A stretch of 64,000 nucleotides of DNA from contig NZ_JAALCR010000005.1 of the NCBI RefSeq assembly GCF_011065895.1, positions 124,001 through 188,000 of the forward strand. Direction: 5' to 3'. The position numbers and the translations under genes are program-made. Shown piece by piece: positions 8,727-17,881 of the stretch. Source of the DNA: Paludisphaera rhizosphaerae. GTDB lineage: Bacteria > Planctomycetota > Planctomycetia > Isosphaerales > Isosphaeraceae. Position 1 is the stretch's first letter. The number at the start of each line of letters is the position of its first letter. The notes beneath the pieces are model-generated. The model ran no database searches. It was not told the DNA's origin and saw only the letters and a program-made list of their open reading frames with translations.

Positions 8727-10313
8727 TCAGGCCAACGTCACGTCCAGCCGCGTGATCGAGGCCGGGTCGAGGACGACGCGGAACGAGCCCCCCTTGAGGT
8801 CCGTCTCGGCGGACTTCGGCGTCACGACGTCGGGGGCCTCGAACGTGTTGTGGGCGTTCAACTCCTTGTGCGTCAGAACAACCTTGCCCACCGAAGCGGC
8901 CTCGCCCCCCTTGAGCCGAACGTCGACCTCGACGGGCTCCGAGGCGTGGGTGTGGACCAGGGTGATCGTGACCTTCTTCGAGTCCGACGACGAGGCCGAG
9001 CCGGCCACGCGGAAGAGCTTCTCGTCGCGCCCCTTGATCTTGAAGGGGACGTCCGGGGCCTCGGCGACGACCTTCAGGCTCCTGGCCCCATGGTGAGCGC
9101 GATACATCTCGAAGACGTGGAAGTTCGGCGTGCAGACGAACTTGTCGCCGTCGGCCAGGAAGAGCGAGTGGATGTTGTTGATGAGCTGCGCGACGTTCGC
9201 CATGTCGATCTTATCGGCGTGGCGGTTGAAGACGTCGAGCGTCAGCCCGGCGACGAGGGCGTCGCGGAGGCAGCCCATCTGCTCGAAGAGGTGCGCCTTG
9301 TTGATCTCGGTCCCCGCCGGGTGCCAGGCGCCCCATTCGTCGATGACGAGCTTCACCTTATGCTCGCGGTCGAACTCGCCCATCACGGCCCACTGCTCGC
9401 GGACGAGGGTCTCCATGTAGTTCGCCTTGTGGAGCATCTCGTACCACTGGTCGACGTCGAACTTCAAGGCGTGGCCCGTCGTGCCGCAGTAGTAGTGGGC
9501 GGCGAAGCCGTGCAGCGGGGCGATGGCCCCGTCGCGCCACTTGGCGAAGAAGCGACGGGTCCAGTCGAGGTCGTTGCTGTTGGGGCCGGCGGCGGTCAGG
9601 TAGAGCTTCACACCGTACTCAGGAACCCACTCGGTGAACTTGCGGTACTCCTTGCAGTAGTCTTCGGGCGTGTACTTGCCGCCGCAGCCCCAGCTCTCAT
9701 TGCCGACGCCCCAATAGGCGATCTTGAACGGGTCCGGGTCTCCGTTGGCGACGCGCTCGTCGGCCAGCGTGGTGGACCCGGCGGGGCCGTTGCAATACTC
9801 GACCCAGTTCTGGAACTCGGTCGGCGAGCCGGCCCCGACGTTCGCCGCGAAGTAGGGCGTATCCCCGCAGAGCCGGCAGAACTTCATGAACTCGTGGGTG
9901 CCAAAGGCGTTCGACTCAGTCACCTCGCGCCAGCGGCCGAAGCGTCGGGGGCGTTTGTCCCTCGGACCGATGCCGTCGCGCCAGTGGTAGGAATCGGCGA
10001 AGCAGCCTCCGGGCCAGCGGATCACCACCTTGCCCAGCCGATGCATGTGGTCGACCAGCTTCTTGCGGATCCCGCCGATGTTCTCGACCTTGGAATCCTC
10101 GCCGACCCAGATGCCGTCGTAGATCACGCCGCCGATGTGCTCGGTGAAGTGGCTGTAGATCTCCGGCTTGATCGTCCCGATCGGCTCGTTCAGCAGGACG
10201 TCCACCGTCGCCCCGACGGCGGCCGACGTCCTCGCGCCGGCGGCCCGCGACATCCCCGCCGCGCCCACGCCCAGCGCGCCGGCGGCTCCCAGAAAGTCTC
10301 GACGATTGATCAT
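8727..10313 (-). CDS. Alpha-L-arabinofuranosidase, GH51 type, Tat-exported
   Basis: A 528-residue enzyme that releases terminal arabinofuranose from arabinan or arabinoxylan. The N-terminus has a twin-arginine signal (NRRDFLGAAG). The two catalytic residues of GH51 are visible: the acid/base Glu206 in YWGVGNESWG and the nucleophile Glu326 in VIDEWGAWHP. The C-terminal beta-sandwich ends in SITRLDVTLA. The start ATG overlaps the stop of the sugar porter gene upstream (ATGA), so it is the last gene of a kinase-porter-glycosidase operon. Family is firm; export by Tat is inferred from the signal. Confidence 0.9.
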   Translation of the reverse strand: MINRRDFLGAAGALGVGAAGMSRAAGARTSAAVGATVDVLLNEPIGTIKPEIYSHFTEHIGGVIYDGIWVGEDSKVENIGGIRKKLVDHMHRLGKVVIRWPGGCFADSYHWRDGIGPRDKRPRRFGRWREVTESNAFGTHEFMKFCRLCGDTPYFAANVGAGSPTEFQNWVEYCNGPAGSTTLADERVANGDPDPFKIAYWGVGNESWGCGGKYTPEDYCKEYRKFTEWVPEYGVKLYLTAAGPNSNDLDWTRRFFAKWRDGAIAPLHGFAAHYYCGTTGHALKFDVDQWYEMLHKANYMETLVREQWAVMGEFDREHKVKLVIDEWGAWHPAGTEINKAHLFEQMGCLRDALVAGLTLDVFNRHADKIDMANVAQLINNIHSLFLADGDKFVCTPNFHVFEMYRAHHGARSLKVVAEAPDVPFKIKGRDEKLFRVAGSASSSDSKKVTITLVHTHASEPVEVDVRLKGGEAASVGKVVLTHKELNAHNTFEAPDVVTPKSAETDLKGGSFRVVLDPASITRLDVTLA

Positions 10314-11734
10314 GAGAGGCTCGCTTCCTTGGTCGTGTGCGACAGGCCCAACTCCTTCTGAAGCTCTTCCAGCGGCACGCCCTTGGTCTCGGGCATGACG
10401 AAGAGGACCCAGAGAAGCTGCAAGACCATCATCGCCGCGTAGAAGGCGAAGGCGTGGCCGCCCGACTTCTCGGCGATCATCGGGAAGGTCTGGGTGATCG
10501 CCAGCGCCCCGATCCAGTGGACCACGCTCCCCAACGCCTGGCCCTTGGCGCGGACGCGGTTCGGGAAGACCTCGCTGATGTAGACCCAGATCACAGCCCC
10601 CTGACCAAACGCGTGCGAGGCGATGAAGACCAGGATCCCCCCCAGCACCACCCAGGCGCCGACGCCCGTGAAGTTCGTCCCGTACGTGTAGAAGGCCCAG
10701 GCCGTCGCCGAGAGACTCAGGATGTAGCCGATCGAGCCGACGAGCATCAGGAAGCGACGGCCGAAGCGGTCGATGATCGTCATCGCCAGCATCGTGAAGA
10801 CCAGGTTCGTCCCGCCGACCACCACCGACTGCAAGAGCGCCGCGTCTCCTCCGGAACCGGCCATCTTGAAGACCGCGGGGGCGTAGTAGAGGACCGCGTT
10901 GATCCCCGAAAGCTGGTTGAACGCCGCGATGGCCGTGGCCAGCAGGATCGGCTTGAGGTAGGCCCGCTGGAAGAGCGCGTCCTGGTCCCCTTCGCCGGCC
11001 GTCTTGAGCGACTCGCGGATGTCGGCGATCTCGGCGTCCACGGCCTCGTCGGCGCCGATCTTCAACAGCACGCGGCGGGCCTCTTCATCCCTCCCCCGCG
11101 CCACCAGCCATCGGGGGCTCTCCGGGATCATGAAGGCGAGCACAAAGAAGACCGCCGAAGGCACGACCTGGATGCCCAGCATCCAGCGCCAGTCGTTCGC
11201 CCCCAGATCCAACCGCGCGATGAGGAAGTTCGACAGGAAGGCCAGCAGAATGCCCAGCACGATGTTGAATTGCACCGCGGCCACCAACCGCCCTCGATAC
11301 TTGGCGGGTGCGATCTCGGTGATGTAGAGCGGGGCGATCACCGAGGCCGCGCCGACCGCCAGGCCGCCCAGAATCCGAAACGCCAGCAGCGACCACCAAT
11401 CCCAGGCCAGCGCGCAGCCGCCGGCCGAGACGAGGTAGAAGATCGCCAGCACGGCCAGGAGCGGACGGCGCCCCCAGTCGTCGGCCGGCTTGCTCGCCAT
11501 CAACGAGCCCAGCACCGTCCCCAGCGGGGCGCTGGCGATGGTGAAGCCAAGTGTGATGCCGGTGAGGCCGAAGACCGTCGTGAGCGCGTCGGTCGTCCCC
11601 GACATGATCGCCACGTCCAGGCCGAACAGCAGGCCGCCCAGGCTGGCGACGAACGTGGCGAACAGCAAAGGCCCAGAGAGCGAGCGGTCGCCGGCCGAGC
11701 CGGCGGGCGTCGAGCGGTCGAAGGAGACGTCCAA
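10310..11734 (-). CDS. MFS sugar porter
   Basis: A 474-residue, 12-helix transporter of the sugar porter family (XylE/GalP/AraE type). The family signatures are present: PESPRWLVARG after helix 6, DRFGRRFLML in the central loop and PETKGVPLEE after helix 12. The start appears to be TTG at 11734, preceded by a GGAGG ribosome site about 10 bases upstream; no ATG lies before the first helix. It follows the PfkB kinase by 19 bases and overlaps the arabinofuranosidase gene by four. The context suggests import of a pentose or hexose released by the glycosidase. Confidence 0.88.
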   Translation of the reverse strand: MDVSFDRSTPAGSAGDRSLSGPLLFATFVASLGGLLFGLDVAIMSGTTDALTTVFGLTGITLGFTIASAPLGTVLGSLMASKPADDWGRRPLLAVLAIFYLVSAGGCALAWDWWSLLAFRILGGLAVGAASVIAPLYITEIAPAKYRGRLVAAVQFNIVLGILLAFLSNFLIARLDLGANDWRWMLGIQVVPSAVFFVLAFMIPESPRWLVARGRDEEARRVLLKIGADEAVDAEIADIRESLKTAGEGDQDALFQRAYLKPILLATAIAAFNQLSGINAVLYYAPAVFKMAGSGGDAALLQSVVVGGTNLVFTMLAMTIIDRFGRRFLMLVGSIGYILSLSATAWAFYTYGTNFTGVGAWVVLGGILVFIASHAFGQGAVIWVYISEVFPNRVRAKGQALGSVVHWIGALAITQTFPMIAEKSGGHAFAFYAAMMVLQLLWVLFVMPETKGVPLEELQKELGLSHTTKEASLS

Positions 11735-11753
11735 GCGAACCTCCGGAGGTGAA

Positions 11754-12632
11754 TCAAAGCCCGGCGAGGAGCGACGCCGGGAGCGCGGGCGTCCCCCCCG
11801 GTTGGGTGCAGACGAAAGCGGCCACGGCGTTGGCCCGCCCGTTGATCTCGTCGAGCGGCCGCCCCGCCAGCAGGCCGACCGTCATCGCCGCGGTGAAGGA
11901 GTCGCCCGCGCCGATCGTGTCGACGACCTCGACGGGGATCCCCGGATGGTCGGACCACTCGCCGTCGCGGAACAGGAGGCTGCCGGCCGTCCCCCGCGTC
12001 ACGGCCGCGACTCGGAGGTCAAACCCATCGACGAGCGCCGCGACGAGTTCGCGAGGCTCGCCGATCAGGCCGAACATCTCGGCCAGCGTGGCCAGTTCGT
12101 GGTCGTTCAGCTTCACGACGTTCGCCCGCTCCAGGGACCGCTCGATCACCTCGCGGTCGATGAAGGGAGGCCGGAGATTGACGTCGAAGATCCGAAGCGC
12201 CCCGGGCTTCGCGGCGTCGACCAGCCGGGCGATCGCCTCGCGCGAGACCGGCCCGCGCTGGGCGAGGCTGCCGAAACAGATCGCGTCCGCCTCAGCGGCG
12301 TGGCGGAGGGCCGTCGCATCGGCGGCGATCCGATCCCAGGCGACGTTCTCGTGGATCGTGTAACGCGGCTGGCCGTCGGCGTCCAGCTCGACGGAGACCG
12401 TTCCCGTGGGGGCGATGGGGTCGATCTCGACGCCGTCAGTGGGCAAGCCCAGCGCGCGGAAGCGGTCAAGAACCTCGCGCCCGAGGTCGTCGTCGCCGAC
12501 TCTCGTGACCAGCCGAGCGTCCGCCCCCAGCGATCGGCACTGGTAGGCGAAATTCCCCGGCGCGCCGCCGAGTTGCTTCCCGCCCGGCAAGAGATCCCAG
12601 AGGACCTCGCCGACGGCCAACACCCTGTCCAT
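11754..12632 (-). CDS. PfkB-family carbohydrate kinase, fructokinase-like
   Basis: A 292-residue sugar kinase. It has the N-terminal GGAPGNFAYQ sugar-binding motif and the C-terminal DTIGAGDSFTAAM motif with the catalytic Asp and anion hole, and the length is typical. The N-terminus VLAVGEVLWDLLPGG is like that of bacterial fructokinases. It is the first gene of the operon with the sugar porter and the arabinofuranosidase, and would phosphorylate the imported sugar in the cytoplasm. The substrate could be fructose or another ketose. Confidence 0.87.
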   Translation of the reverse strand: MDRVLAVGEVLWDLLPGGKQLGGAPGNFAYQCRSLGADARLVTRVGDDDLGREVLDRFRALGLPTDGVEIDPIAPTGTVSVELDADGQPRYTIHENVAWDRIAADATALRHAAEADAICFGSLAQRGPVSREAIARLVDAAKPGALRIFDVNLRPPFIDREVIERSLERANVVKLNDHELATLAEMFGLIGEPRELVAALVDGFDLRVAAVTRGTAGSLLFRDGEWSDHPGIPVEVVDTIGAGDSFTAAMTVGLLAGRPLDEINGRANAVAAFVCTQPGGTPALPASLLAGL

Positions 12633-12750
12633 CGCCGTCGCCTCCGCCGGCCGTCAAAACGGCCCCGGCGAGCCCCTCGCGGGCCCGCCCTCGCACATCC
12701 TCTGGAGGCTAACAGAGCCGCAAGGCCAGGTCGAGCGGGCAGCGATCGGA

Positions 12751-14217
12751 TCAGGGTTCCTCAGACTCGGGCGTCGGCTGATCCACCGGCGCTTGATTCC
12801 GCTGGTCGACGTCGAAACCGATCGCGGCGACGTCGTCCACGTTCTCCACAGAAGCCGCGCCGTTCTCGTCGAGCCGGTTCGGCCCGACCGAATAGACGCG
12901 CAGACCGTCGTCGACGCGGAGGATGTGATAGGGTCGGCCGGTATAAGGGTCGAGCGGCGGATTGGGGAGGATCGCCTTGGAGATCTCGGCGACAGTCGTC
13001 GGCCAGGCGCCCGTCGCGCGGCGATGGCGTTCGGCGGCGATCAGGATGACTGTCGCGCCAAGGCGGGCCCTGCTGCGAATCGCTTCTGCAAAGGCCCTCG
13101 CCACGCGATCGGCCATCAACGCGTACGCGGCGGTTTGCGCGAAACCGACGAGCCGTGAATTCGGGAACTCCGCGATGCGTTCCCGCAAAGCTTCCAGCCC
13201 GGCGAGTTGATCGGGCTCAGGCCGATCGGCGAGAGCGCGAAGCTCGGCCATCCATTCCAGCGACTCGGCGCAGTGGCCGGAACTCAGCAACCGCGTGGGG
13301 AACGCGACGAGCCCTCTGGCCCGGGCGTCCCGATATCGGAGCGATTCGAACAGCGATGCACGTTCGCCGCGCAGCAAGTGTCGCGCCCAGGGCCAATCCC
13401 GCTCTGCGAGAAGGTCGCGCTGAAGAGCGGCCATCGCGTCGAGCGAAGGTTCGCCCAGGGCGAGGATCCGCACGGCCAGATGCGCCGCGGTCTCCGCGAA
13501 GCGCATCCGACGCTCCTGCGACCAGGCGAACGGCTCGTCGCCGATCGCCCGCACCACGCCGAGCATCGCCCGACAGGATGAGATCGCGTCGTCGAACCGA
13601 CCGTCGAACACCGCGACCGCGGCGTCCGCTTGCAGAAGCCTCAGTATCCGCCACTCGCAGTTCCGTTCCCACACGTCATCTTCGTACTCATACACGAGCT
13701 TTCCCGGGGTCAGTCCGAAATGACCGCGAGGAAGAGCGACGAGTTTGCGAGCCTTTGCGAGAGCCGAAGAACGCCGCGACAACTCGTCGCGAAGGATCTG
13801 GGCCGTAGGTTCATCAAGACGGCGAGGAGTGCCGGTGAAGTCGTGGATCGAGAGGCGATCGAAGGCTCGTTCGACGTCCCAATCCGCCTCGGACACCGGA
13901 ATGCTGCTCGAGCGGCTGGCGTCGGGAGGCCAAGTCTTGGGCAGCATCGCCGACGCCTCAGCGACGACGATCGCCGCATTGGCGTCGTCCGGCACGACCT
14001 CGCGACCGTCGTTCGGATTGGTCAACCGCCAGTAGGGGTCGTCGCGCTCGGCCGCGGCCGCCGCGCGATCGAGCCGCCCCAGCGTCAGGTGGACGACGTA
14101 TCCCATCGCACCGGCGAAGAGAATCAACGCCGTAATCGCGATCAGCGCGGCCCATCCCCAGGAGACGAGCCAACGCTCCAGACGCTCTCCCGCCCTTTGA
14201 CCTTCGCCTGGGCTCAC
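12751..14217 (-). CDS. Membrane-anchored protein, paralogue 1 of a three-gene family
   Basis: A 488-residue protein starting at GTG 14217, which overlaps the stop of the preceding paralogue (GTGA). It has one membrane helix near the N-terminus (WGWAALIAITALILFAGAM), a long helical body and a C-terminal module with AAERHRRATGAWP, DPYTGRPYHI and RVYSVGPNRLDENG. That C-terminal module recalls the ending of GspG-type pseudopilins (peptide, then DP-x-G-x-P-Y, then a Y-S-x-G-x-N/D loop). Function unknown. It is the last of the chain that begins with the prolyl oligopeptidase gene. Confidence 0.75.
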   Translation of the reverse strand: MSPGEGQRAGERLERWLVSWGWAALIAITALILFAGAMGYVVHLTLGRLDRAAAAAERDDPYWRLTNPNDGREVVPDDANAAIVVAEASAMLPKTWPPDASRSSSIPVSEADWDVERAFDRLSIHDFTGTPRRLDEPTAQILRDELSRRSSALAKARKLVALPRGHFGLTPGKLVYEYEDDVWERNCEWRILRLLQADAAVAVFDGRFDDAISSCRAMLGVVRAIGDEPFAWSQERRMRFAETAAHLAVRILALGEPSLDAMAALQRDLLAERDWPWARHLLRGERASLFESLRYRDARARGLVAFPTRLLSSGHCAESLEWMAELRALADRPEPDQLAGLEALRERIAEFPNSRLVGFAQTAAYALMADRVARAFAEAIRSRARLGATVILIAAERHRRATGAWPTTVAEISKAILPNPPLDPYTGRPYHILRVDDGLRVYSVGPNRLDENGAASVENVDDVAAIGFDVDQRNQAPVDQPTPESEEP

Positions 14218-15950
14218 GGCCCGCCCTCGGCGGACCGACCGCGGAGTGCGGGATCGTGGGCGGACGCGCCGACATCGTCGTCGGTTGACTCCCGGTCCCA
14301 CTTCACCTTGTCGTACGATCCGTGTTCGTCACGCCGATTCGGGCCGACGGAATACACGCGAAAACGGCCGTCGACGTGCTCGACGTGAAACGCCTCGCCG
14401 TTGTAGGGATCAAGGGGCTGATCCGGAAGGAACTCCGCCCCGATCTCGGCCACCGATTTCGGCCAGGTGCCCGCAGCGCGACGGTGACGCTCGGCCGCCA
14501 GCAGGACGGCGACCACGCCCAACCCGGCCCGTCGACGAAGTTCCCCGTCGACGATCTTTCGTTGCAACGAGGGAAATGTCTCAGCCAGTAGAGGCCGAAT
14601 CCACTGACCTCTAACCTGGCTCGCGCGGACTTCCCACGCCTTCGCCGCTTCGCTCCAATCGGACTCGGGCCGCTCCAGGATCGCCAGCAGATCGCTCGAC
14701 CACTCCAGGAGAAGCGCTCTGTGCCAGCCGAACCACAGGGTCAAAGGCGGCAGCAGAAACCTCGCATGATCCATCCCCCTGCCGGACTCATACATTCCTA
14801 CATCCGCGTCGAACGAGTATTCATCAGAGCCGACACGACGGAACATCTCGAAGTTTCGCCCCAGGTTAGCCTTAATGGTCGTCAGCGCCTGGGCATACCG
14901 GTGTTCGTGAAGGATCGCAGCCTGCGCCCGCGTCAGGAGGTCGCTCGACGGCTCTCCCCGAACCAGTGCCCGCTCGATCCAGCCCCCCGCGCGAAGCGCC
15001 AGCAACCTGCGCAAGGCCTGAGACAGGCCCGACGGCGAATCTCCGAACGCTCGCGCGGCACCCAGCAGCGCAAGGCCGTCCTCCACCACTCGATCAAGGT
15101 CGCCGGCCTCGACCGCAAGCGCTGCATCGCCGTCCAGGAGACATCGGACCGCTTTCGCCTGGAGAATTTGGGCGTCCTCGCCTTCCCACAAGGCCCTCCC
15201 CATCGTCACGAAGCCGCGCCCACGTTCATAGTCCGCGAGCCTGCGGGCGACGGCGAGGGCTTCGGGAGCGGCATCGATCGAAACGCGGACTTTGGCGGCC
15301 GTCGCCTGGTCGAGCGAAAGCGACCAGTCTCCTTCCTTCATGAGGTCGACGCCCTTCCAGCCGATCGGCAGTTTCGCAACCGCGTCCGTGAGAACGCGGG
15401 TCGCGTCCTCGGCTTCAGGGACGGCTTCGAGGTTCGCAACCTGTTGCTCCAACCGCCACCCAGGCGCGAGCCGATCGAGCCTCGCGGACACGGCCTCGAT
15501 CCGAGCGGCGAGCATCCAGGCCGGGATGAAGATCGCCAGGAAGAGGAAAGGAAGAAGCCCCAGGACAGCAAGGAGGAACCGTTTCCAGTTCGGCGGCCTC
15601 GGCGGCGCCCGCCGCTTCCGCTGAGCGTCCTGTTCGTATCGCTCCAGCAATACGATCAGAGGGTGCATGAGCCAGAAGACCACCCCCATGAGCACAGGGG
15701 GAATAAGCAGGAAGCTGGGCTGACGCCTAAACGCAGTCAGGAGCATGTCCGTCAGTCGGGCAAGCCGATCGCCGGGGCTCTCCAGCGGCGCGAGAGCCAC
15801 GGCGAAGAGGACTACCAGAACCAATAACACGACCGCCGTGATCACCTCCAGCGAGGCGACGGCGGCAATGATCAGTAGCGAGATCCGCATGCCGTCGCCC
15901 AACGGAGACGGCACGCGGACGGCGGAAGGCGTCGTCTCGCCTTCGCTCAT
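14214..15950 (-). CDS. Membrane-anchored protein, paralogue 2 of a three-gene family
   Basis: A 578-residue protein from ATG 15950. It has several N-terminal membrane helices (residues about 20-45, 70-95 and 125-150), then a helical body with LDRLAPGWRLEQQVAN and ALWEGEDAQILQAKAVRCLL. The C-terminal module (AAERHRRAAGTWPKS, DPYNGEAFHVEHVDG, RVYSVGPNRRDEHG) is shared with its two neighbours. The ATG overlaps the stop codon of an oligopeptidase gene fragment upstream, exactly as paralogue 3 overlaps the intact oligopeptidase gene. Function unknown. Confidence 0.75.
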   Translation of the reverse strand: MSEGETTPSAVRVPSPLGDGMRISLLIIAAVASLEVITAVVLLVLVVLFAVALAPLESPGDRLARLTDMLLTAFRRQPSFLLIPPVLMGVVFWLMHPLIVLLERYEQDAQRKRRAPPRPPNWKRFLLAVLGLLPFLFLAIFIPAWMLAARIEAVSARLDRLAPGWRLEQQVANLEAVPEAEDATRVLTDAVAKLPIGWKGVDLMKEGDWSLSLDQATAAKVRVSIDAAPEALAVARRLADYERGRGFVTMGRALWEGEDAQILQAKAVRCLLDGDAALAVEAGDLDRVVEDGLALLGAARAFGDSPSGLSQALRRLLALRAGGWIERALVRGEPSSDLLTRAQAAILHEHRYAQALTTIKANLGRNFEMFRRVGSDEYSFDADVGMYESGRGMDHARFLLPPLTLWFGWHRALLLEWSSDLLAILERPESDWSEAAKAWEVRASQVRGQWIRPLLAETFPSLQRKIVDGELRRRAGLGVVAVLLAAERHRRAAGTWPKSVAEIGAEFLPDQPLDPYNGEAFHVEHVDGRFRVYSVGPNRRDEHGSYDKVKWDRESTDDDVGASAHDPALRGRSAEGGP

Positions 15951-16024
15951 CGGTGATCCTCGACGTTGAGAACCTTCACCAGGGACGTCCACTGCTCGGC
16001 GGTCTCCTTGATCTTCGCCTCACC
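15947..16024 (-). pseudogene. Relic of a prolyl oligopeptidase gene, C-terminal end only
   Basis: Read on the minus strand this stretch encodes AKIKETAEQWTSLVKVLNVE, which matches the last residues of the intact oligopeptidase next door (AKVIEEAADQWAFLVKVLNV). An in-frame TAG lies just upstream of the match. Its own stop overlaps the ATG of paralogue 2. It is what remains of a second copy of the oligopeptidase gene after duplication of the gene pair. Confidence 0.75.
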
Positions 16025-16102
16025 CTAGCCGTCATCGGTCTTGGCGTCGTTACAGATCCCCCCGGGCGCAGCACTCAAGACGAACCCGCGACCTTCGTCG
16101 AC

Positions 16103-17881
16103 TCATTCAACCTTGCGACCCTCAGCATCCTCGCGCGGCCCACCGCGAAGGTCGGGGTCGAGAGCGAAGACGCCGAGATCATCGGCAGCCCCATCGCGCC
16201 AGGTCTTCGCGTCGAACGTCCCATGCTCGTCCTTGAGGTTCGGGCCGACGGAGTAGACGCGTAGGCGTCCATCGACGTGCTCCATGCGGAAACGTTCGCC
16301 GCTGAACGGATCGCTCGGCGCAGGGGTGGGGAGGATGTCGGAGGAGATCTCGCCGATCGCCGCCGGCCAGAATCCCATCGCGCGGCGGTGGCGTTCGGCG
16401 GCGATCAGGATCGTCGCGGCGGCCATCTCAGCGCGGCCGCGAAGCTCCGTCGTCAGGTACATATCCAGAGGAGGAGCAAGCAGCAGTGGAAGAGCCGACG
16501 TAAAAGGGGCGACGCGCGAATTCACCGCAGCGCGAAGCCTCGCCCGCCAATCCCTCGCGGAGACGACCCATTCGGACTGGGGGCGATCGAGAATGGCGAT
16601 CGACTCGTTCATCCATTTCAAGGCCACGGCCATCTGGTAACGGCCGCTCACAACGGTCGCCGTCCCCACGATCTGGTGAAGTGAAGGGAAAACCATCTCC
16701 CGTCCGTTCGAGTCGGTTATGGCGGAAACCGGTAGTTCCCGAGAGGCCACCCTGCGGACCAGTTCGACGAACATGGCACGCTCACCCCGAAGGGCGTACA
16801 AGATACGAGGACGGCCGCGCTCGTCGTCCAGAAGATCCTGAAGCGAACCCAGCGCCTCGTCGGAAGGCTCTCCCTGCGCCAGGATGCGGACAACGGCGTC
16901 GACTGCCATGTGGTCGATGGCTATTCTTACGAACTGGCCATTCGCGAAGGGCTCGTCTCCAATCGACTGGGCGACCCCGAGGACGGCGGCGCACGAACCG
17001 AGCGCATCGTCGAGGTGGCCGTCGTGGGCCGCGATCAGGACGTCGGCTCGAAGGAGACGGGCGACGTCGAGCGCCCGGTAGGTCTCTTCGAGTTGCGTGT
17101 CGATCAGCGCCCGGCCCAGTGTGAATTCATGGCGTCCGCGGTCGTAGTCGGCGATCCACCACGCCGCCTCGAGCGTCTCGCCGCGAGCATCGAGGTCGGC
17201 AAAGAGCGCGTCGACCGTTTCATCATCGAGTCGCCGCGCCGGATCTGTCGCCACGGCCCGGTCGTATGCGACACGGACGTCCGGGCCGTCGGGGTCAGGA
17301 GGTGGCGGCCAGCCGCCGGGCAGTTCCGCAGCGACCTTGGCGACGGCGATCGCACCGTCCTCGTCTTCGGGGATGACCTCCCGGGCGGCCAGGAGGTCGT
17401 CGAGACGCCAGTCGGGGTCGATTCTGTCGGTCTCGGCCGTTGCCGACGCCAGTTCAGCCTCAGCACGCCGCATGATCCAGACGGCGGTCGCACAGCCCGT
17501 CGCCAAACCGAAGACAACCAGGCCGGCCACCCACACCCAGGCCCGAAATCGTCTCGGCGATCTTAAGGGCTCGCCGGTCGGACGCCTGACGCGGCGGGCG
17601 ATCAGGCCGAAGCCAGCCCGAAACAACGCCCCAAGAAGAGCGAAGAGGAATACCTCCGAGGCGCACCACCCCAGGCCGCGGCCCAGTAACTTCAGCAAGC
17701 CCAGGTCCAAGGATGCCTTGCCGACGAAGGGTAGCAGTCCGAGCGCGGCCCCCATCACGAACGCGGCGATCGGGAACGCGATCAACATCGCCAGCCAGGC
17801 GCCGAGTTCGGCCCCGCGCATCAGGTCGCGGCCGACCCCGGGCCTCGGGGTCGGCGCGACTTCGATCTCTTCTGGGATCAC
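16103..17881 (-). CDS. Membrane-anchored protein, paralogue 3 of a three-gene family
   Basis: A 592-residue protein starting at GTG 17881 (VIPEEIEVAPTPRPG), overlapping the oligopeptidase stop by four bases. The longer open frame upstream is the shadow of that gene. It has about three N-terminal membrane helices (LAMLIAFPIAAFVMGAALGL onwards) and another near residue 115. The body contains DPDWRLDDLLAAREVIPEDEDG, nearly repeated in paralogue 1 as DPYWRLTNPNDGREVVPDD. The C-terminal module has AAERHRRAMGFWP and RVYSVGPNLKDEHG. Coupling to the peptidase suggests a shared role at the envelope, which is an inference. Confidence 0.75.
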   Translation of the reverse strand: MIPEEIEVAPTPRPGVGRDLMRGAELGAWLAMLIAFPIAAFVMGAALGLLPFVGKASLDLGLLKLLGRGLGWCASEVFLFALLGALFRAGFGLIARRVRRPTGEPLRSPRRFRAWVWVAGLVVFGLATGCATAVWIMRRAEAELASATAETDRIDPDWRLDDLLAAREVIPEDEDGAIAVAKVAAELPGGWPPPPDPDGPDVRVAYDRAVATDPARRLDDETVDALFADLDARGETLEAAWWIADYDRGRHEFTLGRALIDTQLEETYRALDVARLLRADVLIAAHDGHLDDALGSCAAVLGVAQSIGDEPFANGQFVRIAIDHMAVDAVVRILAQGEPSDEALGSLQDLLDDERGRPRILYALRGERAMFVELVRRVASRELPVSAITDSNGREMVFPSLHQIVGTATVVSGRYQMAVALKWMNESIAILDRPQSEWVVSARDWRARLRAAVNSRVAPFTSALPLLLAPPLDMYLTTELRGRAEMAAATILIAAERHRRAMGFWPAAIGEISSDILPTPAPSDPFSGERFRMEHVDGRLRVYSVGPNLKDEHGTFDAKTWRDGAADDLGVFALDPDLRGGPREDAEGRKVE

